Shown: piece by piece, positions 1-9,381 of the stretch
Layout of the letters: the number at the start of each line of letters is the position of its first letter
Numbering within the stretch: the stretch's first letter is position 1
Assembly: GCA_944381635.1 (NCBI GenBank)
Contig: CALWLY010000014.1
Coordinates: 23,851 to 87,850 of the forward strand
Source: an uncultured Lachnospiraceae bacterium
GTDB taxonomy: Bacteria; Bacillota; Clostridia; Lachnospirales; Lachnospiraceae
Length of the DNA stretch: 64,000 nt
Reading direction: 5' to 3'
Notes under the pieces: model-generated
Database searches by the model: none
The model's input: only the letters and a program-made list of their open reading frames with translations
What the model was told of the DNA's origin: nothing
Position numbers and translations under genes: made by a program

Positions 1-2
1 AT

Positions 3-1466
3 ATGGGAAAATTTCCGGTTATTTCCGTCAGTTTTAAGGGAGCAAACGGAGATAATTTTGCGACAGCCAGGGCGATGATGAGCTCCATAATTGAAACGGA
101 GGCAATGCGGTTTGACTTTTTGCTGGAAAGTAATGTTTTAAGTGAACAGGAAAAACGCAGATATGAGCAGCTCATTTATGTGGAAGAACCGGGAAAAGAA
201 CCTTATGTCATGTCTGATGCCACACTGGCAGGAAGCTTAAAGCTGCTGTCTCAGCTTCTTTGTAAACACTATGGGCAGAAAGTTGTGATTCTCATAGATG
301 AATATGATGTGCCCCTGGCCAAGGCTTTCGATATGGGGTATTATGATCAGATGATCAACCTGCTTCGAAATGTGTTTGGAGAGGCCTTAAAAACCAATGA
401 CAGCCTGCAGTTTGCAGTATTGACCGGATGCCTTCGGGTATCCAAAGAAAGTATTTTTACGGGATTGAACAATTTAAGAGTTCTGTCAGTTACGTCAGTT
501 TTGTTTGATGAGCATTTCGGATTTACGGATGATGAAGTGAAAGAGCTCCTGAATGCTTATGGATTGTCGGAATCTTATCAGGTTGTAAAAGACTGGTATG
601 ATGGCTATCATTTCGGTAATGTGGACATTTATTGCCCATGGGATGTTATTTGTTACTGCGATGAACTGCGGGCCGATGAATTGGCACAGCCAAAAAACTA
701 CTGGATTAATACCAGCGGAAATGACGCTGTGCGGCATTTCATTCAGATGGCGGACGGGGAGTCTGTTAAGAGGGAAATCGAGAGGCTGATTGAAGGAGAG
801 GCAGTAAGAAAGGAAATTTATGAGGAACTGACTTACCGGGATCTTTATACTTCTCCGGAAAATATTTGGAGCGTTTTGTTTACTACAGGATACCTGACTC
901 AAATGGGAAGACCAGAGGGCAGGGAATATCAGCTGATGATACCTAACGCGGAAATCCGGGATATTTTCAAGAGCCAGATTATGGAATGGTTTAAGGAAAA
1001 AGTGCGGGGAGATGGAGAAGCATTGCAGCTTTTCTGCCAGGCACTCCAAAATGGTGATGCTGACAGCGTGGAGAAACAATTTACGGCATATCTGAAAAAA
1101 ACAATCAGTATACGGGATACTTATGTGCATAAAGGACGCAAAGAAAATTTTTATCATGGAATTTTACTGGGACTTCTCGGTTTTAAGTCAGACTGGGCTG
1201 TGATGTCCAATCGGGAGAGCGGCGAAGGTTACAGTGATATCCTCATCGAAATAGGAGATGAAGAAATAGGAATCGTCATCGAAGTAAAATATCCGGATAA
1301 TGCGAATCTGGAAGAAGGTTGTCGGAAAGCGTTGGATCAAATAGAAACAAAGAATTATGAGGAACAGCTTCGGGACGAGGGAATGAAGACTATTCTGAAA
1401 TATGGAATTGCCTGCTATAAAAAACGCTGCAGGGTTGCCTGTGAAAAGAAAATAGAAGAGCGATAA
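3..1466 (+). CDS. AAA-ATPase-like / PD-(D/E)XK nuclease family protein, 5' partial
   Basis: The frame is open to the left window edge. The first residues (MGKFPVISVSFKG) are an internal motif of the AAA-ATPase-like family, in which roughly 100 residues holding the Walker A loop normally come first, so the real start lies outside the window. Visible parts are a Walker B-like strand (VVILIDEYDVPLAKAF, about residues 95-110), the family motif WYDGYHFG (about 200) and a C-terminal PD-(D/E)XK-type core: DILIEIGDEE, then GIVIEVKY (about 410-430). These proteins are common and multicopy in gut Firmicutes and Bacteroidetes. Their role is not established, and a nuclease or defence-like function is inferred from the fold. 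A strong terminator follows directly, so it is probably monocistronic or the last gene of its unit. Confidence 0.85.
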   Translation: MGKFPVISVSFKGANGDNFATARAMMSSIIETEAMRFDFLLESNVLSEQEKRRYEQLIYVEEPGKEPYVMSDATLAGSLKLLSQLLCKHYGQKVVILIDEYDVPLAKAFDMGYYDQMINLLRNVFGEALKTNDSLQFAVLTGCLRVSKESIFTGLNNLRVLSVTSVLFDEHFGFTDDEVKELLNAYGLSESYQVVKDWYDGYHFGNVDIYCPWDVICYCDELRADELAQPKNYWINTSGNDAVRHFIQMADGESVKREIERLIEGEAVRKEIYEELTYRDLYTSPENIWSVLFTTGYLTQMGRPEGREYQLMIPNAEIRDIFKSQIMEWFKEKVRGDGEALQLFCQALQNGDADSVEKQFTAYLKKTISIRDTYVHKGRKENFYHGILLGLLGFKSDWAVMSNRESGEGYSDILIEIGDEEIGIVIEVKYPDNANLEEGCRKALDQIETKNYEEQLRDEGMKTILKYGIACYKKRCRVACEKKIEER

Positions 1467-1470
1467 ATAT

Positions 1471-1522
1471 AAAAACAAGTTATTGGTTATCTTTGTATTA
1501 CTAACCGATAACTTGTTTTTTT
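1471..1522 (+). terminator. Rho-independent terminator after the AAA-ATPase-like gene
   Basis: An 18-19 bp stem (AAAAACAAGTTATTGGTTA against TAACCGATAACTTGTTTTT, one mismatch) starts a few bases after the stop codon and ends in a T-run. The rest of the gap to 1780 is AT-rich. I see no gene in it, only a ribosome binding site (AAAGGAG) for the next gene; no convincing -35/-10 pair was found. Confidence 0.85.
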
Positions 1523-1780
1523 ATGAAAGCGAATTTTTCTGAAAAATGCCAAAGATAGAGGCTAAAAATAATACGAAAAGAAGCCGCCATAAATGACGGA
1601 TTCACGGTTACAAAATTACCAGGATTGCTCCTGCGTTTACAACATCATGCTATCATAAAGAAACAGTGATGTTAAACATTTAGCAGCAATAATAGACAGC
1701 TCCCTTTCTATCCTCAAAAATTCCCACATATACATGGTATAAGAGGAAAAGTGCGCCGGTGGGAAAAGGAGCAAAGATAG

Positions 1781-3547
1781 ATGGATTCACAAAAACTGGA
1801 AGATATTTTAAATTTAAGCCTGAATACTCCGCTGGAGGTGAGGGAAAAATCTCCGGTACTCAGGGCAGGTTTTGATGAAGAGGATAAACAGTGGGAACTG
1901 GTTGTGAAATTCAGCGGAAATATCAAGCGAATTGAGAACGAACAGATAAAAGTAGAGATTTTGCTGGCAGGTTATGCGATTGTGACCATTCCGGAATCTT
2001 TGATTCCGGCTCTGGCTTCCATGGAAGAAATCGAATATGTGGAAATGCCCAAGCAGCTTTTTGAGGAGATGTATGAGGCAAAACAGACGGCTTGTATCCG
2101 GGAGACAGACAAGGGAAGCGACGGGCTTACCGGAGCAGGATGTCTGATTGCGGTTTTTGATTCTGGCATTGATTATTTCCTGCCTGATTTTCAGGATGAG
2201 AGAGGGAGCAGAATCGATTGGCTCTGGGATCAGACGCTGCAGCCGGATGAGAGCGAAGGCAGGAAGCCGCCGGAAGGTTTTTATGAGGGCGTGGAATTTT
2301 CCGGAGAGCAGATAACAGAAGCAGTCAGAAGCGGAAGCAGGCAGCAGGCTTTGAGGATGGTTCCCAGTGTGGACCGCTCGGGGCACGGTACCAGTGTGGC
2401 AGCCATAGCTGCAGGCAGCAATTCAGACGCCAGATACACCGGAGTTGCCCCCGAGGCACGGCTGTTGATTGTAAAACTGGGAGGCGGAAACGGAAGCAGT
2501 GCGCCCCTTACTACGGGGCTGATGAGGGCGGTTGCCTATGCGCTTTCCAAGGCCAGAGAAATGGGAATGCCGCTTGTTATGAACTTCAGCTTCGGAAACA
2601 ATTATGGAGCGCATGACGGCTCATCGCTTCTGGAAAGATATCTGGACAATGCGGCGGAAAGCTGGAAAACTGTGGTGTGTGTAGGAAGCGGAAATGAGGG
2701 AGCTTCGGGTGGGCATATTTCCGGCAGGATCACAGACCAGGATATGGTGGAAGTTGTGGTGGCCGACTATGAGAGGAACATTACGGTTCAGCTTTGGAAA
2801 AATTTTGCAGATTCGTTTCGGATTATGTTAAGGACACCTGCCGGCCAGAACATTGTGGTCAATTTTGAACAGCTGGGAAAGCAGGAAATTATAGCAGGAA
2901 GAACAAGAGTCCTTATCTTTCTTGGGCAGCCGGTGCCATATTCCGTGCACCAGGAGATTTTTTTTAATCTGATCCCCATGGATGAATTCATTGATCCGGG
3001 TATTTGGCAGTTCTTTTTTACGGCAAGACAGATTGTCAGCGGAGAGTATCAGATGTATCTGCCATCCGGAGAAGTGAGAGGGATTGAGACGAGATTTGTG
3101 CGTCCAAAACCGGAACTGACGCTGACCATTCCTTCCACTACACAGAAGGTTATCACAGTGGGGGCCATGAATCCAATTTTTGAATCTTATGCGGATTTTT
3201 CCGGCAGGGGTGCTCAGGTGCGGAGGGAGAATACTCTGATATACCAAAATACAAAACCGGATTTGACAGCGCCGGGGGTAGGGATTACCACGATAGGAGC
3301 CCAGGGGAGTATCGTGACTTTAAGCGGTACTTCATTTTCTACCCCCATAGTGTCCGGGTGCAGCGCATTGCTCATGCAGTGGGGAATCGTGCAGGGCAAC
3401 GACCCTTATTTATACGGGGAAAAGATGAAAGCCGTTCTGCGCAGAGGGGCAAAAGCGCTGCGGGGGGAATCTTTTTATCCCAATGAAAAAACCGGCTACG
3501 GCAGCCTGTGCCTGGAAAACACGCTCCGCTTTCTTACAGGGGAGTGA
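1781..3547 (+). CDS. S8 family subtilisin-like serine protease
   Basis: This is a 588-residue subtilase with the full catalytic triad: Asp127 in AVFDSGIDY, His at about 202 in SGHGTSVAA, and Ser at about 518 in SGTSFSTPIVSG. An insertion of roughly 130 residues lies between the Asn region (MNFSFGNN) and the Ser block. This arrangement is typical of the Csp-like subtilases of Clostridia, some of which process the spore cortex hydrolase during germination. There is no obvious signal peptide or membrane segment, and residues 1-110 look like a pro-domain. ATG 1781 is supported by AAAGGAG about 9 bases upstream. A role in germination is possible but not shown by the neighbours. The gene converges on the ABC permease across a shared hairpin. 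Confidence 0.9.
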   Translation: MDSQKLEDILNLSLNTPLEVREKSPVLRAGFDEEDKQWELVVKFSGNIKRIENEQIKVEILLAGYAIVTIPESLIPALASMEEIEYVEMPKQLFEEMYEAKQTACIRETDKGSDGLTGAGCLIAVFDSGIDYFLPDFQDERGSRIDWLWDQTLQPDESEGRKPPEGFYEGVEFSGEQITEAVRSGSRQQALRMVPSVDRSGHGTSVAAIAAGSNSDARYTGVAPEARLLIVKLGGGNGSSAPLTTGLMRAVAYALSKAREMGMPLVMNFSFGNNYGAHDGSSLLERYLDNAAESWKTVVCVGSGNEGASGGHISGRITDQDMVEVVVADYERNITVQLWKNFADSFRIMLRTPAGQNIVVNFEQLGKQEIIAGRTRVLIFLGQPVPYSVHQEIFFNLIPMDEFIDPGIWQFFFTARQIVSGEYQMYLPSGEVRGIETRFVRPKPELTLTIPSTTQKVITVGAMNPIFESYADFSGRGAQVRRENTLIYQNTKPDLTAPGVGITTIGAQGSIVTLSGTSFSTPIVSGCSALLMQWGIVQGNDPYLYGEKMKAVLRRGAKALRGESFYPNEKTGYGSLCLENTLRFLTGE

Positions 3548-3561
3548 AAGAGAAAAAACAA

Positions 3562-3613
3562 GGTGCTGCAAAATATGGAAGGAAAAACATTTCCTTCTAC
3601 TTTTTACAGCACC
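3562..3613. terminator. Bidirectional hairpin terminator between convergent genes
   Basis: Outer stem GGTGCTG/CAGCACC encloses AAAA/TTTT and an inner stem GGAAGGAAA/TTTCCTTC. It lies between the stop codons of the protease (+) and the ABC permease (-), so it can serve both. The outer stem sequence recurs at 36751-36859. Confidence 0.75.
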
Positions 3614-3630
3614 CTCCTGTTGATAAGGTA

Positions 3631-5991
3631 TCATTGTTCACTGATCGTATCCACAATGGACATTTTCTGGATTTTCTGAATTGGCCGGTGCACGGCCAGA
3701 ATGACAGAGAAGAACACCACCAGAAGTATGAGTGTCAGTTCTGCCCGAGGGACGGACCAGGTATCGCCCCATGAGAAAGTGATCAGCATTTCAAAGAGCA
3801 TTTTGTTGCAGAGAAGGCCCAGCGCTGTACCGATAACGCTGCCGGTAACCGTGTAAGTGCAGGTTTCCGCCACAACCATTTTCTTTAGCTGCCGGTAGCT
3901 CAATCCAATGGCCCGAAATACGCCGTACTGCTTTGTTCTGGCCGCCACGCTTATGGAAATGCTGTTGATAATATTGAACACGGTAATCAGGGCAATCAAT
4001 ACCAGGAATCCGTAAACAAACAGGCAGAAGCAGTAGTAGGTTCCCAGAGTGCTGCTGTTAGTCATGCGCTCGTCGGAAAAAGTGTAAGAAGTCCCTGCCA
4101 TCTGCTGGATATCATTGACAGCCTGGTCTGTGGCTTTGTTTGTCAGTTGAATGTCAAGGATAGTGTAGTTGGATTCTCCGGTCAGCTGTCGGAAAGTCTC
4201 CTCGGAGCAGATCAGCATGCCGGTATCGTTGGCATTGCTGAAAGGGGCCATGGAAAGCATTCCGACAATCTGAAGTTCCTGGGATTTCCCGCCGATTTCC
4301 AGAGTTACCGTATCGCCTGCCTGGATGGCAGTTTCCGGCTCATAAACGACCAGGGCGGTTCCGGGCTGGTTTGCTACAGTGTCCAAGGAGCCTTCCAGCA
4401 GGTAATCCTTGGCCCAGTTAAACTGATGCTGTTCGTAGGTGATCAGATCGACTTTGGAAGGCTGGCTGTTACTCTCTGTTGGCACATCATAGGCAAACAT
4501 TCGGCCATAGACAGCTTTGACCGCCGGGTTTTTCTGTAAATTATCCAAAAGCCCGCTGTCCACCGAAAGGGAATTGTCTGGACTGATGATGGACAGATCC
4601 GCCGTCCAGGGTCGCAGAGGGGTCAAGGAGTGCTTCATGAAATCCACTGTCACGGAGAAGGATAAAAACAAGATAATACTGAAAGCAAAAGAACCGGTCA
4701 TCAAAATGAGGTTTTTCCAGCTTGCCTTTGTGTGATGGATGCCCAGGGCGGTTTCCACTTTGAAAAATCTGGTGTTGGCTGCTTTTCTGACTGGCCGAAA
4801 GCCGCTGGCATTGCCGGAAACTGCCGTCAGGGGTGAAACCTTCGACGCTTTTTTTGCGGGAGAGCGTGCCGCCAGCAAAACGGTCAGCAGACCCACAAGG
4901 ATTCCGGCCAGAATGCTGGGGATGCTCAAGCCAAAAGCAGGCATCTGCGCAAAATATTCCGGACTGAGGACTCGAAGGATAGCGCACAGAATCCAGATGA
5001 CTATTACACCCACGGCAACTCCGGCGGGAATGGCAAAACGGCACCAGCGGAGAGCTTCTCTGCGGACAAGGCGCATAACTTGTGTTGGGGTAGCACCGAT
5101 GCAGCGCATCAGGCCGAAAAATTCCGTCCGTTGGGCCACATTGCTGTTTAAGCTGCTGGCAATCATCATCACGCCTGCAGCCAGTACCAGAATAAACAGG
5201 ACGCCGGCGACAGCGTAAATCTGCATCATCTGAGAGCTGTCACTTTGGCCGTACAGTCCCATCAGTTTGACATTTTCATAAACCTGTTCCTCCGAAAATC
5301 CGAAGTCAGCCTTTAAATCAGCGATTTCCTGTCGGGCGTTATAGGGGTTTTCAAATTGAACATAGAAAAGGCTGTCGTAATCTTCCAGAGTCTCCTGTTT
5401 GACAGCCGGGTAAATTTTGCGGAAAGCTTCCGTGGTAATTGCCACTCCTACAGAATCTTCGCTGGTGTTTTTCATAGCATCTCTGCAGAAGCCGGAAACC
5501 GTATAGCTTAGCTTTTTACCGTCCGGTCCGTCAATGGTAATTTCGTCACCGATTTGGAATCCCAGCCGTTCTTTGGCGTTTTGGGTCAGCATGGCTTCGG
5601 TATCTGTCCGGGGAAAGTTTCCTTCCACAATTCCGTCGACTACCATATCAGACATCCAGGTTTCATCGCATCCCATCAAAATGGCGGTTTTCCCGGACAG
5701 GGTATAGCCGTCCTCTCCCCGGTAGTTTAAGACACCGTAACGGGCGGCGGCTTTGACGCCGGAGCGGGCAGCAACCAGGGCGGCATCTTCATCGGTGATG
5801 TAGCGGAGGGACATTTGAAAGTTTCCGCCGTCTATTTGCGCCTGCAAAATCTGGCTGCGGATAAACATATCCGCCATACCAAAAATGGTGGTAACCAAAA
5901 ACACCGCCAGAATAATGCAAAATACCGACATTCGGCTCTGCTTCCGGTGAACCTTCGCGGAAATAGGGACAAGGTCAAGATAACGTCTCAT
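3631..5991 (-). CDS. FtsX-type ABC transporter permease
   Basis: A 786-residue permease. It has one N-terminal membrane helix (about 20-45), a large extracytoplasmic segment, a three-helix FtsX block (about 255-390), then a second copy of this layout with helices near 430 and 665-780. This is the double-FtsX organisation of MacB/BceB-like exporters. ATG 5991 is chosen over the upstream GTG because GGGAGG lies 8 bases before it. The start overlaps the ATPase gene by 17 bp, so the two are translationally coupled. With the adjacent kinase and regulator it forms a four-gene module of the kind that responds to cell-envelope or peptide stress; the substrate cannot be read from the sequence. Confidence 0.9.
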   Translation of the reverse strand: MRRYLDLVPISAKVHRKQSRMSVFCIILAVFLVTTIFGMADMFIRSQILQAQIDGGNFQMSLRYITDEDAALVAARSGVKAAARYGVLNYRGEDGYTLSGKTAILMGCDETWMSDMVVDGIVEGNFPRTDTEAMLTQNAKERLGFQIGDEITIDGPDGKKLSYTVSGFCRDAMKNTSEDSVGVAITTEAFRKIYPAVKQETLEDYDSLFYVQFENPYNARQEIADLKADFGFSEEQVYENVKLMGLYGQSDSSQMMQIYAVAGVLFILVLAAGVMMIASSLNSNVAQRTEFFGLMRCIGATPTQVMRLVRREALRWCRFAIPAGVAVGVIVIWILCAILRVLSPEYFAQMPAFGLSIPSILAGILVGLLTVLLAARSPAKKASKVSPLTAVSGNASGFRPVRKAANTRFFKVETALGIHHTKASWKNLILMTGSFAFSIILFLSFSVTVDFMKHSLTPLRPWTADLSIISPDNSLSVDSGLLDNLQKNPAVKAVYGRMFAYDVPTESNSQPSKVDLITYEQHQFNWAKDYLLEGSLDTVANQPGTALVVYEPETAIQAGDTVTLEIGGKSQELQIVGMLSMAPFSNANDTGMLICSEETFRQLTGESNYTILDIQLTNKATDQAVNDIQQMAGTSYTFSDERMTNSSTLGTYYCFCLFVYGFLVLIALITVFNIINSISISVAARTKQYGVFRAIGLSYRQLKKMVVAETCTYTVTGSVIGTALGLLCNKMLFEMLITFSWGDTWSVPRAELTLILLVVFFSVILAVHRPIQKIQKMSIVDTISEQ

Positions 5992-6670
5992 CGGCACTAC
6001 CTCCCAAATCCGTCAAAACGCCGTCCGATACCCGAAACACCCGCTCCGCCGAAGCGGACAGGTTTTTATTGTGGGTGATCATCAGGATAGTTTGCTGGTA
6101 GTGGCGGGATGCTTTTGTCAGCAGATCCATAACGTCCTGGCTGTTTTTGCTGTCCAGGTTGCCGGTGGGTTCGTCGGCCAGAATCAGTTTAGGCTTGGTG
6201 ATCAATGCCCGGCCGATGGCCACCCGCTGCTGCTGACCGCCGGAAAGCTGGCTGGGCAGATGATGGCGGCGGTCCGTCAGTCCCAGCAGTTCCAGGATTT
6301 CACTGACTGCTTCCGGGTCCGGTTTTCGGTAATCCAAAAGCAGCGGGAACAGAATATTCTGTTCCACATTCAGTTCTGCAACCAGCTGAAAGGACTGGAA
6401 GATAAAGCCGATATTGCGCCGTCTGAAAATAGTGCGTTCTTCCTCCTTCATGGAAAACAGGTTCTGTCCGTCTATGAGGATTTGGCCGGATGTAGGGGCG
6501 TCCAGCGCACCGATGCAGTTTAAGAGAGTGCTTTTTCCGGAGCCGGATTCTCCCACCACGGCAGCAAATTCGCCTTTTCTGAGGGAAAAGGACACGTCCT
6601 TTAAAGCGTCCACCTTTGCTTCCCCTTTTCCATAGTTTTTGCATAAATGCTGTACATTCAAAATTTCCAT
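5975..6670 (-). CDS. ABC transporter ATP-binding protein (MacB/LolD-like)
   Basis: A 231-residue ATPase with Walker A GESGSGKS (40-47), Q-loop region [10 protein letters not shown], signature LSGGQQQR and Walker [14 protein letters not shown]. The GNLDS motif after Walker B is typical of the MacB/LolD/FtsE group that pairs with FtsX-type permeases, which matches the overlapping downstream gene. ATG 6670 is preferred because AAGGAGG lies upstream; the longer frame to 6703 has no ribosome binding site. It powers the permease at the cytoplasmic face of the membrane. Confidence 0.93.
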   Translation of the reverse strand: MEILNVQHLCKNYGKGEAKVDALKDVSFSLRKGEFAAVVGESGSGKSTLLNCIGALDAPTSGQILIDGQNLFSMKEEERTIFRRRNIGFIFQSFQLVAELNVEQNILFPLLLDYRKPDPEAVSEILELLGLTDRRHHLPSQLSGGQQQRVAIGRALITKPKLILADEPTGNLDSKNSQDVMDLLTKASRHYQQTILMITHNKNLSASAERVFRVSDGVLTDLGGSADETLS

Positions 6671-6732
6671 GGTTTCATTCCTCCTTTTCCTTAAGGATAG
6701 CAAACGAAGCTTACAATCCGGTGAATTTCAGC

Positions 6733-7962
6733 TTACGATTCTGTAAGGAAGGAAAGGGTGAAGACTGTTCCATGGCCCGGTTCGCTTTGTACGGAAATGG
6801 AACCGCCCTGGCCTTCTATGATGGATTTTGCCAAAGGAAGTCCCAGCCCAATCCCCGGCGTTTCCAGGGCATGCTTACTGCGGTAAAAACGTTTGAAAAT
6901 ATGATGGATGTCTTCCGGGGCGATGCCGTTCCCATTGTCGGAAACGGTAATCCGGAACATAGCGGGGCTACGCTCCCATGCGATGTGTATGATTCCCCCG
7001 GGGCCGGTGTGATCCAGGGCGTTTTTCACAAGGTTTCCAATGGCCTGCGCGGTCCATTCCAGATCGCACAAAATCTGCTCCCTGGGATTTCCGTCCACCT
7101 GGATCTGTTTTCTTTCGTTTTGAGCCCGGGTGGTCAGGTCGTTGATGGCCTGTGCTGCCAGCTCGGCTGCGGAATGCAGCTTTTTTTCAAAAACAATATT
7201 CCCGGCGTCCAGACGGGTAATTTTCAGCATGGACAGGATCAGCTGTTCCATGCGGCTTAATGCCGAATCGGCTTTTGCGGAAAATTCCCGGACGGTTTCC
7301 GGATTGTCAGGCTCGTTTTGAATGATTTCCTGATACATGGCGAGAGCGGCCAGAGGTGTTTTCAGCTGATGGGAAATGTCAGAGATGGTGTTTTTCAAAA
7401 ATTCCCTGGCGTTGTGCTCCGTGTCGTTTTTGGATTGGAGTATGGTGGCAAGCTGTTCCACTGTGGAAAACAGCTGAAAAATTGCTCCTTCCTGATTCTG
7501 GGGCAGGTGACGGGTAAAATTACCGTTTATGTAATTTTCCATCACTTGATTGGCCTGCTGATAAAGCCCTTTCCTTTGCCAAAAGAAAAAGGCTGTCCCT
7601 ATAAACAACAAAAAAATCAATCCGGCGGATACAACAGAGGCGCCCATCAGAGCGGACTTTTGGAACTGGGCAAGCCCGGGGATTTCGTATGCCTCCGCTT
7701 GTCTGCTGATGCCAAGGGCAGTCAGCAGTTCTTTTCCCTCTTCGGTGACAGTTTGACTCAGCAGAATGCTGGCGGCGGTTTCTTTGGAAATACCCTGACT
7801 TAGCAGGGAAGACGCAATCGCCTCATTCTGCGCTGTGTAAATAACCCTTGCATGGTTTACCTGGCTGGCGCTCCACAGCAGATTAAAACATACCAGCAGA
7901 AACGCGAAAAACAGCAGAAAGAAGCCGTACCGGCGAATCTGACGATCCCGGAAAATGCTCAT
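6733..7962 (-). CDS. Sensor histidine kinase of the ABC-linked two-component system
   Basis: A 409-residue kinase. Two membrane helices (about 12-31 and 106-128) flank a short outside loop of about 70 residues, followed by a linker, a dimerisation/phosphoacceptor helix with His198 (ISHQLKTPLAAL) and an HATPase domain with the N, G1 and G2 boxes (NLVKNALDHT, DNGNGI, GIGLGLPLAK). ATG 7962 has GGAGGAG just upstream and overlaps the regulator stop codon by 4 bp (ATGA), so the pair is coupled. The ligand is unknown. The kinase probably controls the ABC genes directly downstream. Confidence 0.92.
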   Translation of the reverse strand: MSIFRDRQIRRYGFFLLFFAFLLVCFNLLWSASQVNHARVIYTAQNEAIASSLLSQGISKETAASILLSQTVTEEGKELLTALGISRQAEAYEIPGLAQFQKSALMGASVVSAGLIFLLFIGTAFFFWQRKGLYQQANQVMENYINGNFTRHLPQNQEGAIFQLFSTVEQLATILQSKNDTEHNAREFLKNTISDISHQLKTPLAALAMYQEIIQNEPDNPETVREFSAKADSALSRMEQLILSMLKITRLDAGNIVFEKKLHSAAELAAQAINDLTTRAQNERKQIQVDGNPREQILCDLEWTAQAIGNLVKNALDHTGPGGIIHIAWERSPAMFRITVSDNGNGIAPEDIHHIFKRFYRSKHALETPGIGLGLPLAKSIIEGQGGSISVQSEPGHGTVFTLSFLTES

Positions 7963-8654
7963 TTTGACTCCTCCTTCCACTGATACCCAAAGCCCCGGAC
8001 AGTGAGCAGGTGTTTGGGGTGGGACGGATCAGCTTCTACCTTTTCCCGCAGGCGCCGAACATACACCGACAGAGTGTTGTCGTCCACGAAATCTCCGGCG
8101 TTGTCCCAGAGCTCGTTTAAAATGGCTTCCCGTGTGATAATGCGGTTCCGGTTTTGCACCAGCAGGCAGAGCAGACGGTATTCCGCGCCGGTCAGCTCTA
8201 AGGGTTTTCCATTGAGAGAAACACGGCTGCCTACCAGGTCGATGAGAAGACCGTCGCTTTCCAGAGTATTTTTATTTTCCGCATTTGCGCTCCCTGCCCG
8301 GCGCAGCAAAGCCCGGATGCGGGAGCACAATTCTCCCAGCTTGAAAGGTTTGGTAATGTAATCATCCCCGCCGGAATCCAATCCCCGGATCACATGGACT
8401 TCTTCATCCATAGCGGTCAAAAAGATAATAGGCACCTGGCTGCCTTGCTCGCGAACCCATTCGCAGACATTAAACCCGTTTCCATCCGGCAGAGTGATGT
8501 CCAACAGAAGAAGATCATAAACAGAAAGCTTTAAATATTCGTAAGCCTGGGCCGTTGTCTGGGCCACATCCAAAAGGAAGCCATTCTTTTTCAGTGTATA
8601 TTGCAGCCCGTCAATCAGGCTGGTATCATCTTCCAGTAATAAAATTCTATTCAT
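7959..8654 (-). CDS. OmpR/PhoB family response regulator
   Basis: 231 residues. The receiver domain has the acidic pair (EDD, 8-10), phosphoacceptor Asp52 (LLLLDITLPDG), the T/S switch (IIFLTAMD) and Lys (YITKPF). The C-terminal winged helix ends with the usual YVRRLREKVE and GFGYQWK. It is the first gene of the minus-strand unit regulator-kinase-ATPase-permease. AAAGGAAAG precedes ATG 8654. Confidence 0.94.
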   Translation of the reverse strand: MNRILLLEDDTSLIDGLQYTLKKNGFLLDVAQTTAQAYEYLKLSVYDLLLLDITLPDGNGFNVCEWVREQGSQVPIIFLTAMDEEVHVIRGLDSGGDDYITKPFKLGELCSRIRALLRRAGSANAENKNTLESDGLLIDLVGSRVSLNGKPLELTGAEYRLLCLLVQNRNRIITREAILNELWDNAGDFVDDNTLSVYVRRLREKVEADPSHPKHLLTVRGFGYQWKEESK

Positions 8655-8792
8655 GTTTCTTTTTCCTTTCTTGTTTGCGCTGTTGTTTTCTGGTTTTTCT
8701 ATATTCCTTCTGCACTGACTCCGTGAATTTTGTTTTTTTCAAACGCATAGGGTCTATATTTAGCCCTCTGATTATTTCATGAGTTACCCGAC

Positions 8793-8866
8793 AAATGAGC
8801 CTGATGTCGATTTTTCCGTGCTGCGCACTCCCAAAATCGACAAAAACATTCACAATTCGCTCATTT
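8793..8866. repeat. Nested inverted repeats in the intergenic stretch
   Basis: AAATGAGC (8793-8800) pairs with GCTCATTT (8859-8866) around an inner hairpin GTCGATTTT (8806-8814)/AAAATCGAC (8833-8841). No gene is supported between 8655 and 9093. This structure and the one at 8901-8955 fill the stretch upstream of the response regulator. Confidence 0.5.
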
Positions 8867-8900
8867 TTCTTCGAAAAATGGCTACTTGCTTATGTTTTTC

Positions 8901-8955
8901 GGGACCCATAGACATAAAAATACATGCAAGCATGTATTTTATGTCCATTTGTCCC
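8901..8955. repeat. Long palindrome with GGGAC/GTCCC ends
   Basis: GGGAC and GTCCC enclose a near-perfect stem of 16-17 bp (8911-8927 against 8930-8945, one bulged A) with the apex CATGCAAGCATG. A similar architecture occurs at 54383-54437. Confidence 0.6.
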
Positions 8956-9093
8956 TTGGCTCATTTCATTATAATTCTTTGACTGGAAGAATACCAGAAA
9001 GACAATATGAATTATAAACTTTAAGTCTGATACTTATAGGAACATTCCATGGATAAAATGTAAATGGTATCATGTAAATGGGTGGAGAAGAGA

Positions 9094-9286
9094 ATGAGAT
9101 TGGAAAGCGAAGCAAAAAAAATTGGGAATAAAAAGAATAGATTTAACGGTTTGGTCTTTCAATGAAGGCGCGCTTAATTTCTACAGGAGCTGCGGATTGG
9201 ATGCACAGATGGCTGAACTGTTACCTGAAAATTCCCATATCTTTTCAAAAAACATGGAATATTGCAGGCATTGTGCTATAATATAA
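9094..9286 (+). pseudogene. GNAT acetyltransferase remnant, truncated and frameshifted
   Basis: ATG 9094 begins MRLESEAKK. After a run of eight A (9114-9121) the frame breaks, and in the next frame the text continues LGIKRIDLTVWSFNEGALNF then YRSCGLD, the typical C-terminal half of a GNAT N-acetyltransferase (the acetyl-CoA-proximal WxxNxxAxxFYxxxGF pattern). Only about 60 residues of an expected 150 remain. Removing one A would join the frames. The end of the fragment contains 20 bases also found at the right end of the element at 28518-28681. Probably a decayed gene; the indel itself could also be a sequencing error. Confidence 0.65.
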
Positions 9287-9381
9287 TTATAAATAGTAAG
9301 TAGTAAGTAATAAGCGATGGGCACAGGGGAAAGGAATCATCTTTGCGTAAAATCCCGCAGCGTATGAAAGGAGAAGGGAAT

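Noticed and set aside
8647..8853. 68-codon minus-strand frame overlapping the response regulator start
   Set aside because: Low-complexity Lys/Arg/Gln C-terminus, no ribosome binding site, and it covers the hairpin region.
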